64,000 nucleotides of DNA from Carnegiea gigantea (lineage: Eukaryota > Streptophyta > Magnoliopsida > Caryophyllales > Cactaceae). The stretch is taken from the NCBI GenBank assembly GCA_029747015.1, contig JAKOGI010000023.1, forward strand, positions 736,501 through 800,500, given 5' to 3'. Numbering within the stretch: the first letter of the stretch is position 1; each line of letters begins with the position of its first letter. Under the pieces are notes generated by a model. The model ran no database searches. It was given only the letters and a program-made list of their open reading frames with translations, and had not been told where the DNA came from. Shown piece after piece: positions 23,901 through 34,506 of this stretch. A program made the position numbers and the translations under genes.

Positions 23901-24199
23901 GCTCTAAATGGCCATGTAGGCCAACCATCTAAATAGTAGGTCATTTGTTTTAGTTAAAGTTAGTTATTTTTGAGATGTAAACCCCAGAGCTCTGTATGCA
24001 TGATCCGTTGAGTTGTCGACTATGGTGTGTAGCCATTGATCTTGTTTTGGTGTTCTTTTATGCTTCTATTCATTGCACGAACCTAATTTGAGGCTTTAAG
24101 GTTGGGAAATGGTTTGTTTTTAGGCAAAACTCTGTCCATTTTACTCCAGGATTTAAGAAAACATTAACGTCCCTAACCCTAGGGGATAGGGGTGTTACA
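20931..24199 (+). repeat. B2 3' LTR (about 3.27 kb)
   Basis: It starts TATAATAGCCGAG right after the polypurine tract (TG changed to TA) and ends GATAGGGGTGTTACA. It aligns with 14289-17493 throughout. It lacks the MITE, has a 75-bp gap near 24015 relative to the 5' LTR, and keeps the roughly 350-bp segment (23345-23690) that the 5' copy has lost. Confidence 0.85.
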
Positions 24200-25659
24200 A
24201 TCAACCTTTTAAGCATAAGTTTGCTAACATATATGATTAGAAGTGCTTCAGCACCTATTTTATATCCAATGTATCCAAGATGCTATCAATTCCTCTTGTA
24301 ACTAGGGATTCATATCGCTGAAAGGGTTTTAGCAAAACTTAGTTACTTGAATTACTCATACTTTATGGAAACAAGTTACACTTGAGATGTTTATTTGATC
24401 TTCTAAAAAAGTGAGCAAAGTTGTTTTAGAAAAGCATGATTTGGTGGTCTTCGACGGGGTAATGCTCGCAAAACTTTTTATGGCCACAGTGATTGCCGTA
24501 AATCTGACTTTTGCAAATAAGACCCATTTCACATGCTTAAAATGAACTTTCATGTCACAAATGTTTTAGGCTGGGATGATGGTGTTGATTATATGGACAC
24601 AGTTTAGGAAGCAGAGCTAGTACGTGGGAACCCTAAGACCCTAACGAGGGAGAAAATCAAGTGACCATGCGAGGCTCCAGGGATACCCTGAGTCGTAAGT
24701 TACAAGACTCACTTGAAGGGAGCACTAACAAGTGAATCTAATGTCCTGAAAATGATTTCATTACCAATTATGAGTTGAAAACTCCTCATTTGAGAACTAT
24801 GGCAGCACAAATGTTTCGAAAAGCGCATGTTTTCTACAAAAGGCTTATGTTGAATTCTAAATGACTTTTTAGGGGAGACATGTTTTTATAAGCGCTTAAT
24901 TTGGTTCAAGTGAAGGTTCTTTCCTTTTTATGCATTAAATCCCATTTCCTTACTAAAAGAACTCCAGTGGTAATTCTAAATGAATTCGTTTAATGTTAAG
25001 TGTTAGCTGAGAACCAAACGACCTAGTATCCTACATGCCTAAGTCTTAGCAAGAGTTAGCTAGCTATTAGAGTCATGTATGCTTAATATGTTGATATTAA
25101 GTAAGAGTAATGTGTGATTATCACTGCTAAGGTACAAGGTTTGAGGGTTAGTCAAGGTCAAAGCATTTGAGCATTGAACAAAAGATGGGAAGGGATATCA
25201 TTTGAGTTTTGGGGTGGTATTAAGGTGTTATTGGATGTGGGGCGGCCTTGTATATTTAGTATCTTGAGATATTAAACACCAATTTCTATTTGATTGCCAC
25301 TTAAAAGCATTGTATGCAACTATTTTGTTTTTCAAGGAGAAGAATTACCCACTGAGCGTGTGGCAGCTCAGCCTCTCTGAATGTAACCTCAGTCCTTCCG
25401 GCGTGCGATCTGTTGAGATGTATATTTTATTTCTTTCTTTTAATTTGTTTTGTAGCTTATCTACTCTGGCACGTGGATTTGTGATCCTCGGCACGTAGCC
25501 ATCGAGCTTATGATATTTCCATTATGTTTTATTGTTATAGATGCCAATGTAAGGCCATTAGCCTATGTTACGGTCAGTTTTTAGGTGGAACTCTATCCAT
25601 TTCATTTCAAAATTTTAGAAATCATTAACATTATTAGCCCTAGGGGTAGGAGTGTTACA
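24200..25659 (+). repeat. B1 3' LTR, right part (resumes after B2)
   Basis: It matches the second half of the B2 LTR: the GTTTTAGGCTGGGATGATGG and AACTCCTCATTTGAGAACTA blocks correspond to 16140 and 16408. It ends CCCTAGGGGTAGGAGTGTTACA. Joined to 12604-14288 it restores one LTR of about 3.14 kb, which proves that B2 was inserted into it. Confidence 0.82.
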
Positions 25660-26490
25660 TCTTGCCTTTGTACTTTCTCTCTCTGCAAATTGCTCAAGAT
25701 TTCATTACAATCTTCATCTATCCCCCTTTTTTATAGTGATTTTCTCACCTTATGTTACCGCCGAAAGGTAATTCCCAAATTACTATGCCAACCACTTCAG
25801 TCAGAGATATAAGATGCTTGCTCTTTTGTGGTCGGCCCCTTCAATTTTTTCCTACTAATCCTAGATTAATGATTTGCTGTTTCTAACATCTAGTAGAAGA
25901 AGGCATCTTCCACTAACAAATGACTAGGTTAAGCCCTAAAAGTACATTGTGAATTGTGGGATTAACCCTTATAAAGAATGGGCGGAAGGAGATAGTGATG
26001 CGCTAACTTCTACATGGGCTGAGCATGTGCTGGGTGCTGCTAAGGTGGGGCTGAATGGAGCAAGATACAAAAGTCCCAAATGATGAAAAGAATAGATGCT
26101 GACTTGCTAGGCACATGAGGCGTAGGTGCCCATGTTGCTAGGGTCACACAGAACATGCCCATATGCTGACGAGAGGGAATAAGTTGGTTGGACTAGTACT
26201 AAACATGGACTAAGAGTACCAGAGGTAGTCTTGGACTAAAAGTACAAGGGAGAGAGACTTGGCCATTGGGTTTCTCCATGTCATGACTTAAATGGCAACG
26301 TAAGCTGGGCATGAATTAGGTTGCGAAGCATAAAGTTAGAATTTAGGTCACGAAGAAAATTAGGATAAATCACTCGATTTCGCATCCAAATGTGTTACTG
26401 TTTACTTTCCTAAAAATCATAGTAAGCAATGAAAAGATGGGAAAATGGGAGTAAAATGCATGTACGAAAATGTCAGTCATCGATTGGCTC
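25660..26490 (-). repeat. Family G LTR-like repeat, left copy (truncated by B1)
   Basis: From about 25740 to 26230 this sequence matches 63500-63950 in the same orientation, for example TAGTAGAAGAAGGCATC.., ATTGTGAATTGTGG.ATTAACC and GGAGATAGTGATGC. To its right, at 26490-26530, the minus strand reads TTTGCTTAAGGACAAGTAAA. This resembles the conserved TTGCTTGAGGACAAGC word found just before the polypurine tract in Athila/Tat elements. I infer a minus-strand 3' LTR cut on the left by the B1 LTR end at 25659. Confidence 0.5.
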
Positions 26491-28860
26491 GCAATGAAAC
26501 TTTACTTGTCCTTAAGCAAAGAATAGCAATTATGCATATAATCATTCAATGCAACAAGTGGAACAAGATTGAGGAAGAAAATCAAATAGTGCATACCCAT
26601 CAAATCATGTAAACAAACTCACTACTAACCCATAACACATTATCAAATATTTTCGATTTTAACTAAGCCAATAGCTAAGATTGTAGCAGATTAAGCGCAG
26701 AACGCCTACTATATATCAAACTGTCAGAATAAGACTTGTCCCGACAAGACAAAAATCACAGGAGTATGTTTGCATCCAGTCTTTGAATGCCAAACTAATT
26801 TATTAGTTTTTGTTTACATTTTTTTGATCATTTTTTTATGAATTTTTCAAAATTTTCTTGGTTCCATTTGTTCCATGACCTATGTGGATAAAGATAAGAA
26901 TAAAAATAAATTAGAGAAGCACTTAATACATATTAGAGTAATTAAAGATATGATTATGGAGTCCCCTTCAGCCAAGACATGGAAGAGGGTCCTAAGAGTC
27001 CGACAAGGTCCATTTCAAGTTCCAAAATCCAAGCTATAGCTCAAATTTTGGAGAAGAGCGAAAGAGTTGCAACCGGGTTAAACAACCAGAAATTACTGGG
27101 TTTTGTTCATCTGATTTCTTAAGGTACATTGTGGCTTAAATTTGATATTTTTACATTTTTGGGATCCTTAAGATGTTAACTTTCAGGTCCAAGTGTTCAA
27201 AGTCAATCATGCACAGGCAAAGTCAAGAGATCAAGTTATTCTATTCAACCTGTCAGTTTTGGTCCAAAACTGCATGGTAAAATGTTTTAGTGGAAATCTC
27301 CTACTTAAACATGATTTAACCTTGATTTCTTTGTAGGGAGTTTGTACGCACCCTAAGGATTTCCCCCATGGCTTGAAATTAAAATCATGCTAACTTCTGA
27401 TTGGTGGAAACAAGTACACAAGACCGGGCTAAAAACTATTTTTGAGAACCCGGTAAGCTGCTACGTGTTTTTCCTTCTCAAGTGGGTTTGCTCAACTTCT
27501 CCTCTTTTTGCTTGCGTCAATCACGAGTCTAGCAGCCAGGAATATCATCATTTCTTACTTTGAAGCCTTGGGAAGAGTATAGTCACTGAGAGCAAAAAGG
27601 AAGAACTCTCACCTTACATTCTGATTGGCCAGCAGAAAAGGGAGCATGCTTTACGGCTGTGTTTCCCCATATTTTTGCTAGTAAACTAATGTATTAGCTT
27701 AATTAAGATATATTAAAGTTAAGTACATCATTTGTTTTGCTTTCTTTAATATTCTGGTTGTAATTAGTTTAGTTAAGCAAGCATGTAATTAAGTTTAACC
27801 TTTAGCGCATAGGTTAGCTGCTTTAAGCCGTTTCCTTCCTAGGAAGGAAACCTCATTTAGCTTGTTTGCTGCTTGGTTACTTGCTTGGTCGTGTATTAAC
27901 GCCTTACCAAAGCATATTTTGTAATCAGACTTTGATATTGAATGAAAAACCAGAATTGAGAGCACCTGGCTTTCGTTCCCTTAAATACTTCACTTGCTTA
28001 TCCTTAATTTGGTCCATTAAGGTGGTGATTAAGTAAGTCCTAAACCTTGATTAAGTGGTGTTTCTGTATCTTAATCATATTTTAGGGACTCTAAACTCAA
28101 GTTTAGTGGTGATTCTATATTTCAACAAGAGTTTAGTCTATCCTTCATTCATACATTCATACACGGATTCACTTAGACTTTAGCTTGAATTCAGATTGCT
28201 TTGTTTTTAGTTTTGAATTTAGGTTTGAGTGTTTGTGTTTTCCTTCCAAGATACATCATATGAATAAAGATTGAACTTAAATAGTGGTACTGAAATCATA
28301 ATTTAGCTAGATTAATTAAATTTTTTAAACAGTCAATAGGGAACTCAATACTTATTGCATACTCATTATGAAATTAATAATGGGGCTTCAGTTTAAACTC
28401 AAGATTGGCTAAATAGTGACATCAATATAGGAAAAACTTTGACCATCAAGTTGTTGAAGTTAGAAACACTATTGATTGACCATGGGTTAAATGAGTCATG
28501 TCCACATAAGAAGAGTGTAACATACATAATCAAACTATTCAACACCTTCCCAAAATCAAATTCACTCAAAACTTTTCACCATTCCTCAAAAAATTTCATC
28601 CCCTTCCCCCTAAAACAAGTGAGTCGCACATTGTCCTCAATGTAGAAAACAATAATAAAGAAAAGATCGGGAAAAGAACAACAGAACTTGCAAGAACAAG
28701 GAAAACATTTTGAACATGCCCAATAAACCAACCCTTAAGATACCTTCATACCATCACTATCCATAATAGCCGAAATCAACTGAAGCATTACACTCTAACA
28801 AACAAATGAACCTTAAACAAAATCAAAAACAAAAATAAAAGACTCAAACTCATCTATTGC
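26491..28860. other. Non-coding region between integrase of F and the left G repeat
   Basis: No domain is readable. Contents are AT-rich DNA, the Athila/Tat-like 3' word at 26490-26530 (minus), a perfect 22-bp palindrome at 27830-27851, and loose repeats with the word GTGGTGATT/GTGGTGTTT between 28020 and 28120. The part 26950-28250 may be an LTR of another element because it lies inside the expected 3' untranslated part of F. I found no partner copy in the window. Confidence 0.4.
27830..27851. repeat. Perfect 22-bp palindrome
   Basis: GTTTCCTTCCT is followed directly by its reverse complement AGGAAGGAAAC. It has no loop, so it can form a cruciform or a tight hairpin only with a few central bases unpaired. 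Confidence 0.9.
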
Positions 28861-28861
28861 A

Positions 28862-29975
28862 ACTTGGTTGCATCCCAACAATTGCTAAGTTTTATGTTTT
28901 TAGCCAGACAAGGCCTTATCCGCTAATCATAGTACACTAGGTGTACTAGACTAATGGACTCAATCAAACATGGCTCCATCTCATTCGTCACAACAGGTTT
29001 CAAATGTTGATCATTGATAGAAAGAACACGACCATCTTAGGGATCAAGATTTTGATTGTACCATAGGAAAACGCTTGTCGGACAGCAGAAGGACCATCCC
29101 ATCTAGATGTCAACTTGCTAGAAAAAAGTTTAAGCTAAGAATTAAAAAGTCAAACCTTCTGATTAGTTTTAAAATATTGGCTAGAAATCATTTATCATGA
29201 AAACATTGGTTTTGGTGTTATAAATCTTAACATTTTCATAAGCTTTATTACACAATTTATTCAACTCATTCAATTGAAGTTTACGGTTAGAGCCTACTTG
29301 CTTCATATCAAAATTAAAAGCTTTAATAGCCTAAAAGTATAGTGTTCTAACTCAATTGTCAAGCAGCATGGCCTATCAGAAACAAGCTGGCAGGGAGACA
29401 TCCTAGAGTCACCTTACAAATAGTACGATAGGTCCAAAGAGCATCATCCATTCTGAAAGACTAATCCTTTCCATTGAGTCAAACCATTTTCTCACATATG
29501 GACTTGATCTCATCATTAGACACCTTAACTTTAGCATTAGTTTGAGGGTGACAGCGGATAGTTACTTTATAAGTCACCGAAAAATTTCTAAGCAAAGTCT
29601 CAAAAGGCTTATGATAAAAGTTATTGCCTTCACCACTACTGAGAGTGCTATGAGTCTTATATCAATGGAAAATGTACTCTTACACAAACATGACCACCAC
29701 ATTGTTGTCATTAGTCCTAGTAGCTACAAGCGCCATTAACTTCGACATATAATCAACAGCAACCAACATGTAAACAAAGCTAGAACATGGGGGAAAGATA
29801 CCATGAAATTCATAGCCCACACATCAAATATTTCAACAATGAAAATAGCGGGATGGGATAACATATCATGATGGGATGGGAAAGTCGTATACTGATAAAG
29901 CTCATAAGCAAGATAGAAACTGTGAGCATCATGAAATAGAGTGGCCTAGTAAAACCCACTCTGTAGGATTCGGCC
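28862..29975 (-). pseudogene. F integrase fragment (Athila/Tat-type gypsy)
   Basis: Minus-strand frames give the Athila/Tat integrase in order: FYxATLFHDAHSF (29930-29960, zinc-binding region), VEIFDVWAMNFM (family: VEIFDVWGIDFMGPFP), ATRTNDNNVVV, CHPQTNAKVKVSN (family: YHPQTSGQAEVSN), RMDDALWTYRT, a gapped LVYGKACHLP region, AIKAFNFDMKQVGSNRKLQL, KSKLTSRWDGPS and YGTIKI. A KLSNCWDATKLQ end sits near 28870-28900. The first catalytic Asp is Asn (AMNFM for GIDFM) and the Glu position reads Lys (VKVSN), so the enzyme is dead. Several stops are present. The piece is cut at about 29975 by the A3 insertion and its upstream continuation is at 37459. Confidence 0.85.
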
Positions 29976-30039
29976 TCTGTCCTGCGACCTCTAAAGTTTC
30001 GAGGGAAGAGATTAAAGTTGTCCCCTAGAAGGTGAAAGC

Positions 30040-30720
30040 AATTACAGAGTGGCCAAAGCCCACCAATGTCACTAAAATTAGAAGTCTTTAGGGCTTAGCT
30101 GGCTATTATTAGAGGTTTGTGAAGGATTTTTCAAAGATAGCACCCCCTTACCAATTTATTGAAGAAAGCAATTATGTTTGAGTGGACAAAGAGGTGTGAA
30201 ATGGCATTTTAAGAGTTAAGGCATCGATTAACTACCGCCCCAATCCTAACTGTACCATGAGAAGGGAAGGAGTATACTATCTATGGTGATGCATCGAAGA
30301 ATGAGTTGGGGTGTGTTCTGATATAAGAAGATTAATTGATAGCTTATGTCTTCCGAGAGAAATTACTTTAACCACGACTCAGAACTTGAGGTTGTGGTCT
30401 TTGCGTTGAAAATTCAGAGACATTATCTATACTGATGATCAAAGCTTGAAGTATATCTTTGCTCAGAATGAGCTCACTTTGAGATAAAGGATTTAGCTAG
30501 AATTACTTAAAGATTATGATCTGCAAATCCCATATCACCCAAGAAAGGAAAATGTTATGGCGGATGCCCTGAGCTACCAAAGAAAATCACAACATAGCTT
30601 GAACACTGTAGTGATTACTCAGTTGAACCTCTTAAGAGAACTTGAGGACTTGCGTGTTCAATTAGTGTCATGTGGGCAAGCAAACGTTCAATTGTTAGCA
30701 ATTTCCGCATCCTGACCACG
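30040..30720 (+). pseudogene. RNase H region of A3 (unit 1)
   Basis: Readable motifs are VKAITEWPKPTNVT, then GLAGYY.RFVKDFSKIA (RT thumb), YGDAS.NELGCVL, NHDSELEVVVFALKI.RHYL and the end motif KGKVMADALS.-like, followed by QHSLNTVVITQLN. Stops break the frame repeatedly. It is the same region as 33625-34150 and aligns with A1 at 2740-3250. It would belong to the strand-degrading domain of the polymerase. Confidence 0.75.
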
Positions 30721-30978
30721 ACATCACAACCCAACCCACTGTAGCCTTTGAGGATCTAGTGCACGAAGACCGCCCCGTCTAATATTATGGGATTAATCAA
30801 CGACACAATAAGAATATACCTTTAGTCAAAGTACTTTGGACAAATCATACCTCCTCAGAAGCCACTTAGGAAACCAAGGAAGAAACGAAAGCCAAGTACC
30901 CACACCTATTTGAGATAATCTTGTATGTTTTATCAAAGTTTATAAGTTTGGAAGATGGAACTCTTTAAGGGAGAAAGC
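30720..30978 (+). pseudogene. Integrase tail and polypurine tract of A3 (unit 1)
   Basis: The frames contain ILTTTSQPNP, then VKVLWTNHTSSEAT-like residues and a KAKYPHLFEI-like block. These are the C-terminal, chromodomain-like end of a Tekay-type pol. The coding end leads to CTCTTTAAGGGAGAAAGC and the LTR start at 30979. The integrase core that should lie between this and the RNase H is missing. Confidence 0.65.
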
Positions 30979-33628
30979 TGTAATAGTCTGATCCTAAATC
31001 ATGCTTATTTATTTAATTAATCCATGTTATTGATTTTTCCTTAATGATTTATCGCATTTAATCACTCTAGTTGGGAAAATTCATTTTTGGCCTCGCTTTA
31101 CAATTCTTGTTATTATTTACCCTAACGATTTTGGGTTCATCGATAGCAGGCCTTAGTAATTATGATTGAGCGATAAATTATCTTCCATAATGTCACAAAA
31201 ACTTAATTTTTTGCAATGCAAACATTTGGGACCAAATTTATTTATTATGGCTTGATTCATTTGGGCTCAAATTGTGCCCAATCCATTTGGGCTAAAATTG
31301 TGGCCTGAAAATTTTGGTGCAATCAAATTAAGTTGATTACCATCATTTGTACCTAATGCAAAAAGCAAAAAGATGTTTTAGGGGCTTAAATATCAGCCAA
31401 GTAAATCAAGACAAAATCAAAATCATTTTTAACCAAGTAAAAAGCTAGTCTTCTTCTTCCTCTCTCCTCCACACCACACACGGCTAGCCCTGTTTTTAGC
31501 CACCTCTACCGCCATTACCAGGCTGCTGCCACCACTCCCAACCCCCTCCGACCAATAGCCCCCACCCTCAACACCACTAGCCACCATCCTCAACTCCTAC
31601 CACCAAACACCACCTCTATCTTCTTATATTCAAGCTTAAGTGAGGTAAAACCCTAAACTAATCTTGTTTAATTTTGGGTTTTCATTTGGATTCCATTATG
31701 GATCATGTTATCAAGATATAAACAAGTGTTAGTTTGGTGTTGTACTGAGTTGGTTATGAATAAAAACATGTAAGAATTGAGATCATACATGATCACATAA
31801 GCTTGGTGTTGATAATCATGAACTTTGAGTCTTTGATTTAACTTTTGTAATTTTTGGCTTGAAAAGTGATTATGATATTATGAAAAACGATTTTAGATGA
31901 CTTTGGATGTAAATATGAAATGGACATAACCTAGGGTTTTATAACCATGCATGATTTAATTTGATTCTCGAATTAAGGATGTTATTTTGATTGAATCAGA
32001 TGGGATTTTGGAGGCTAGAAGTGCTAATAGCTTAAAAAAATGGTGTTGTGTGAGTTTTACCAAAATTGATGGATTATGGAAAGCCCTATAAATGACCAAA
32101 AGAAGTTATTTAGATTGATAATACAAGTGAGTGAGTTTATGGGAGCATTTTTAAGAGATGATGTGAAGAAAAAGATTGAAAATATGTGCATCTAGTGCTG
32201 GACACAGCCCTAAAAATAGGGGTCACTTTGTAAAGGAACTGGTACTTATTGGAGCATCCAAAAATTGTCATTTTTGGTGGATCCATACGTTAATGAGTTA
32301 ACTTTCATATCCCTCTTGAATCACTTCAAGCTGAGTTTTGTGGAAAACATTATAGACAATTTACTAAGACTGCGCATGACAAACTGGGTCTGTGCATGAT
32401 TTTGTTTAAGCTCAATTTCAGAAGGTGTGTTGTGGTAGTTATGTTTTGCACTATGAATGAAAGTGTTGTGAGGCTTATTAAGCTTTTCATATTAGGGTTT
32501 GAAGGCTTAATTTGAGATCATGGGTGAAAGATATGAACCTTCTAAGCAGACCTTGAAATGGTAATAAGATATCGAGAGATCATGAACTATAATTTTGGGA
32601 GCTTAATCAAAAGTTTCTAAATAATTATGAATATTGCAAAGAAATTAGAAAGTTTGGTGAGTTGAACAACTTTGGTTGTGCTTAGACGCTTACTTGAGTT
32701 GGAAAACTGACTTAAATCGGCATGAGAATAAATTTGAGAGGTGGGGAGAGTAATGACTCAAGAACAGTTGTTATTCGGCTAAGCTATGGTGTTTTAAGCA
32801 GCTATCCCAAACCTATTTGTACCCTCTTAGCCCTACGCCTTTTATTATGCAACTCAGAAATATCAAAGTCCACATTCTATTCGTGACCATCAAAGTTCTT
32901 TCGTTATAATGTCAATTATTATATTTTGGTCTTTTCACTCCAAATCATTTACCTCAAGCTGAAATACATGAATTTACTTAGTTTTGGGATCATTTTCATG
33001 TAACTTATCTTTTATTGAATTATTTCAGTTATGGATGTCTTTTAATTAATAAACTTCTATTAGAGTTGCAAACTATAAGAGTTATTATTGTTCACTAATT
33101 TCATATATCTACAATGACATTTCTTAAGTAGAATCGGGGCCTAGTCGATCGTTTCTCATTGTGCACAAATATTATCAAATGATATTATATTTTAAAGACT
33201 TCAGGTACATCCATTGCCTGTATCTTTGGAAATTAGAGTGTATTTATTAAAGTTATCACAATTTGGAAAGCACATCAATGAATTAGTTTATATAGTGATT
33301 TATGATCTAATTAGTGACCCTGCTAGTTATTATCTGCAGGGCATTTACCCTTCAGTTACCCACATGGCGTCCGGTTAGCTCCCCTGATTAGCTTGGCATG
33401 TGCACATCTATCCATAGATCGGAACAGTTAAAAGGGGTTCACTACCAGATAATAACTAGCAATGCAATTTTGCATTCATCTCATTCACTATTTTAACTTA
33501 AAATAAATTGCAGAGTGGGCCCAACCAATCTCTCAGTGATCATTTGACAATACAGGAATGTATGTACTAAGTTTCGGCTTACATTTTGAAATATTTGTTA
33601 TGTTCTGTTTTAAGAAAGTGCTCAGTGA
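30979..33628 (+). repeat. A3 LTR (unit 1), 3' end missing
   Basis: It starts TGTAATAGTCTGATCC and follows the A-family LTR to the word GTGCTCAGTGAA at 33618-33629, then changes abruptly to pol sequence (GGATTTTTCAAAGATAGCG). The last 380 bases of a full LTR are absent. Confidence 0.82.
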
Positions 33629-34150
33629 AGGATTTTTCAAAGATAGCGTCTGCCCTGACCTATTTGTTGAAGAAAGCTATTACGTTTGAGTGGATAGAGA
33701 GGTTTGAAATGGCATTTTAAGAGTTAAGACAGCGATTAACTACCGCCCCAATCTTAACTTTACCAATAGAAGGGAAGGAGTGCACTATCTATGGTGATGC
33801 ATCGAGGAATGAGTTGGGGTGTGTTCTGATGTAGGAGTATAAAGTGATAGCTTATGTCTTGCGACAACTCAACCCTCATGAGATAAATTATTCTAACCAC
33901 GACCTAGAATAATCCATTGTGGTCTTTGCACTGAAAATTTGGAGACATTACTTGTATGGAGTATCCTGCAAGATCTATATTGATCATCAAACCTTGAACT
34001 ATATTTTCACTCATAAGGAGCTCACTTTGAGACAAAGGAGTTGGCTAGCATTGCTTAAAGATTATCATCTGTAGATCCAATATCACCCAGGAAAGGCAAA
34101 TGTTGTGGCAGATACCCTGAGCCACCAAAGGAAGGCACAACATAGCTTGG
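33629..34150 (+). pseudogene. RNase H region of A4 (unit 2)
   Basis: It repeats the unit-1 order with better preservation: [62 protein letters not shown], then [14 protein letters not shown] and PGKANVVADTLS. Stops occur (for example TAG at 34072 and at 33834). About 50 bases present in unit 1 after QHSL.TVV are deleted at 34163. Confidence 0.8.
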
Positions 34151-34199
34151 ACACTGTAGTGTCAATTAGTGTCACATGGGTAAGGAAACATTCAATTGT

Positions 34200-34506
34200 T
34201 AGCACTTACCTCAAAACCTAGGAAGTACATTCCAGATCCTAACCATGACGTCGTTACCTAACCCATTGTAACCTTTGAGGGTCTAGTGTGCGAAGAGTAC
34301 CCCGTCCAATATCGCAAGATTAAGCAACTATGCAACAAGGAGATACCTTTAGTTAAAGTACTTTTGACAAATCATACGTCCTCAGGAGCTACTTTGGAAA
34401 CCGAGGAAGAAATGAAAGCCAAGTGCTCACACCTCTTTGACGTAATCTTGCACATTTTGTCAAAGTTCATAAGTTTCTAGGACGAAACTCTTTAAGGGGG
34501 GGAGGT
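34200..34506 (+). pseudogene. Integrase tail of A4 (unit 2) with polypurine tract
   Basis: An open frame from 34286 to 34480 contains YPVQYRKIKQLCNKEIPLVK, then VLLTNHTSSGATLETEEEMK and a KCSHLFDVI end. This is the conserved C-terminal tail of Tekay-type chromovirus pol, and its LVKVLWxNH and ATWE motifs are both recognisable with single changes. The frame starts inside the domain, so it is a remnant and not a small gene. It is followed by TTTAAGGGGGGGAGG, the plus-strand primer. Confidence 0.82.

Larger units (their letters stand above)
14289..24199 (+). mobile_element. B2: complete LARD-type LTR retrotransposon without coding capacity
   Basis: Two LTRs of 3.2-3.3 kb in direct orientation enclose 3.4 kb with a primer-binding site and polypurine tract but no readable gag or pol domain. 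This is the definition of a large retrotransposon derivative (LARD), which depends on proteins from a related autonomous element. The tRNA-Met-type primer site and the gypsy-like sequence before the polypurine tract point to a Ty3/gypsy parent. The flanks ATAAA (14284-14288) and ATCAA (24200-24204) are a plausible 5-bp target duplication with one change. It lies inside the B1 3' LTR. Confidence 0.82.

Noticed and set aside
34286..34480. Small independent gene
   Set aside because: The residues match the C-terminal tail of chromovirus pol directly before the polypurine tract, so it is a remnant.
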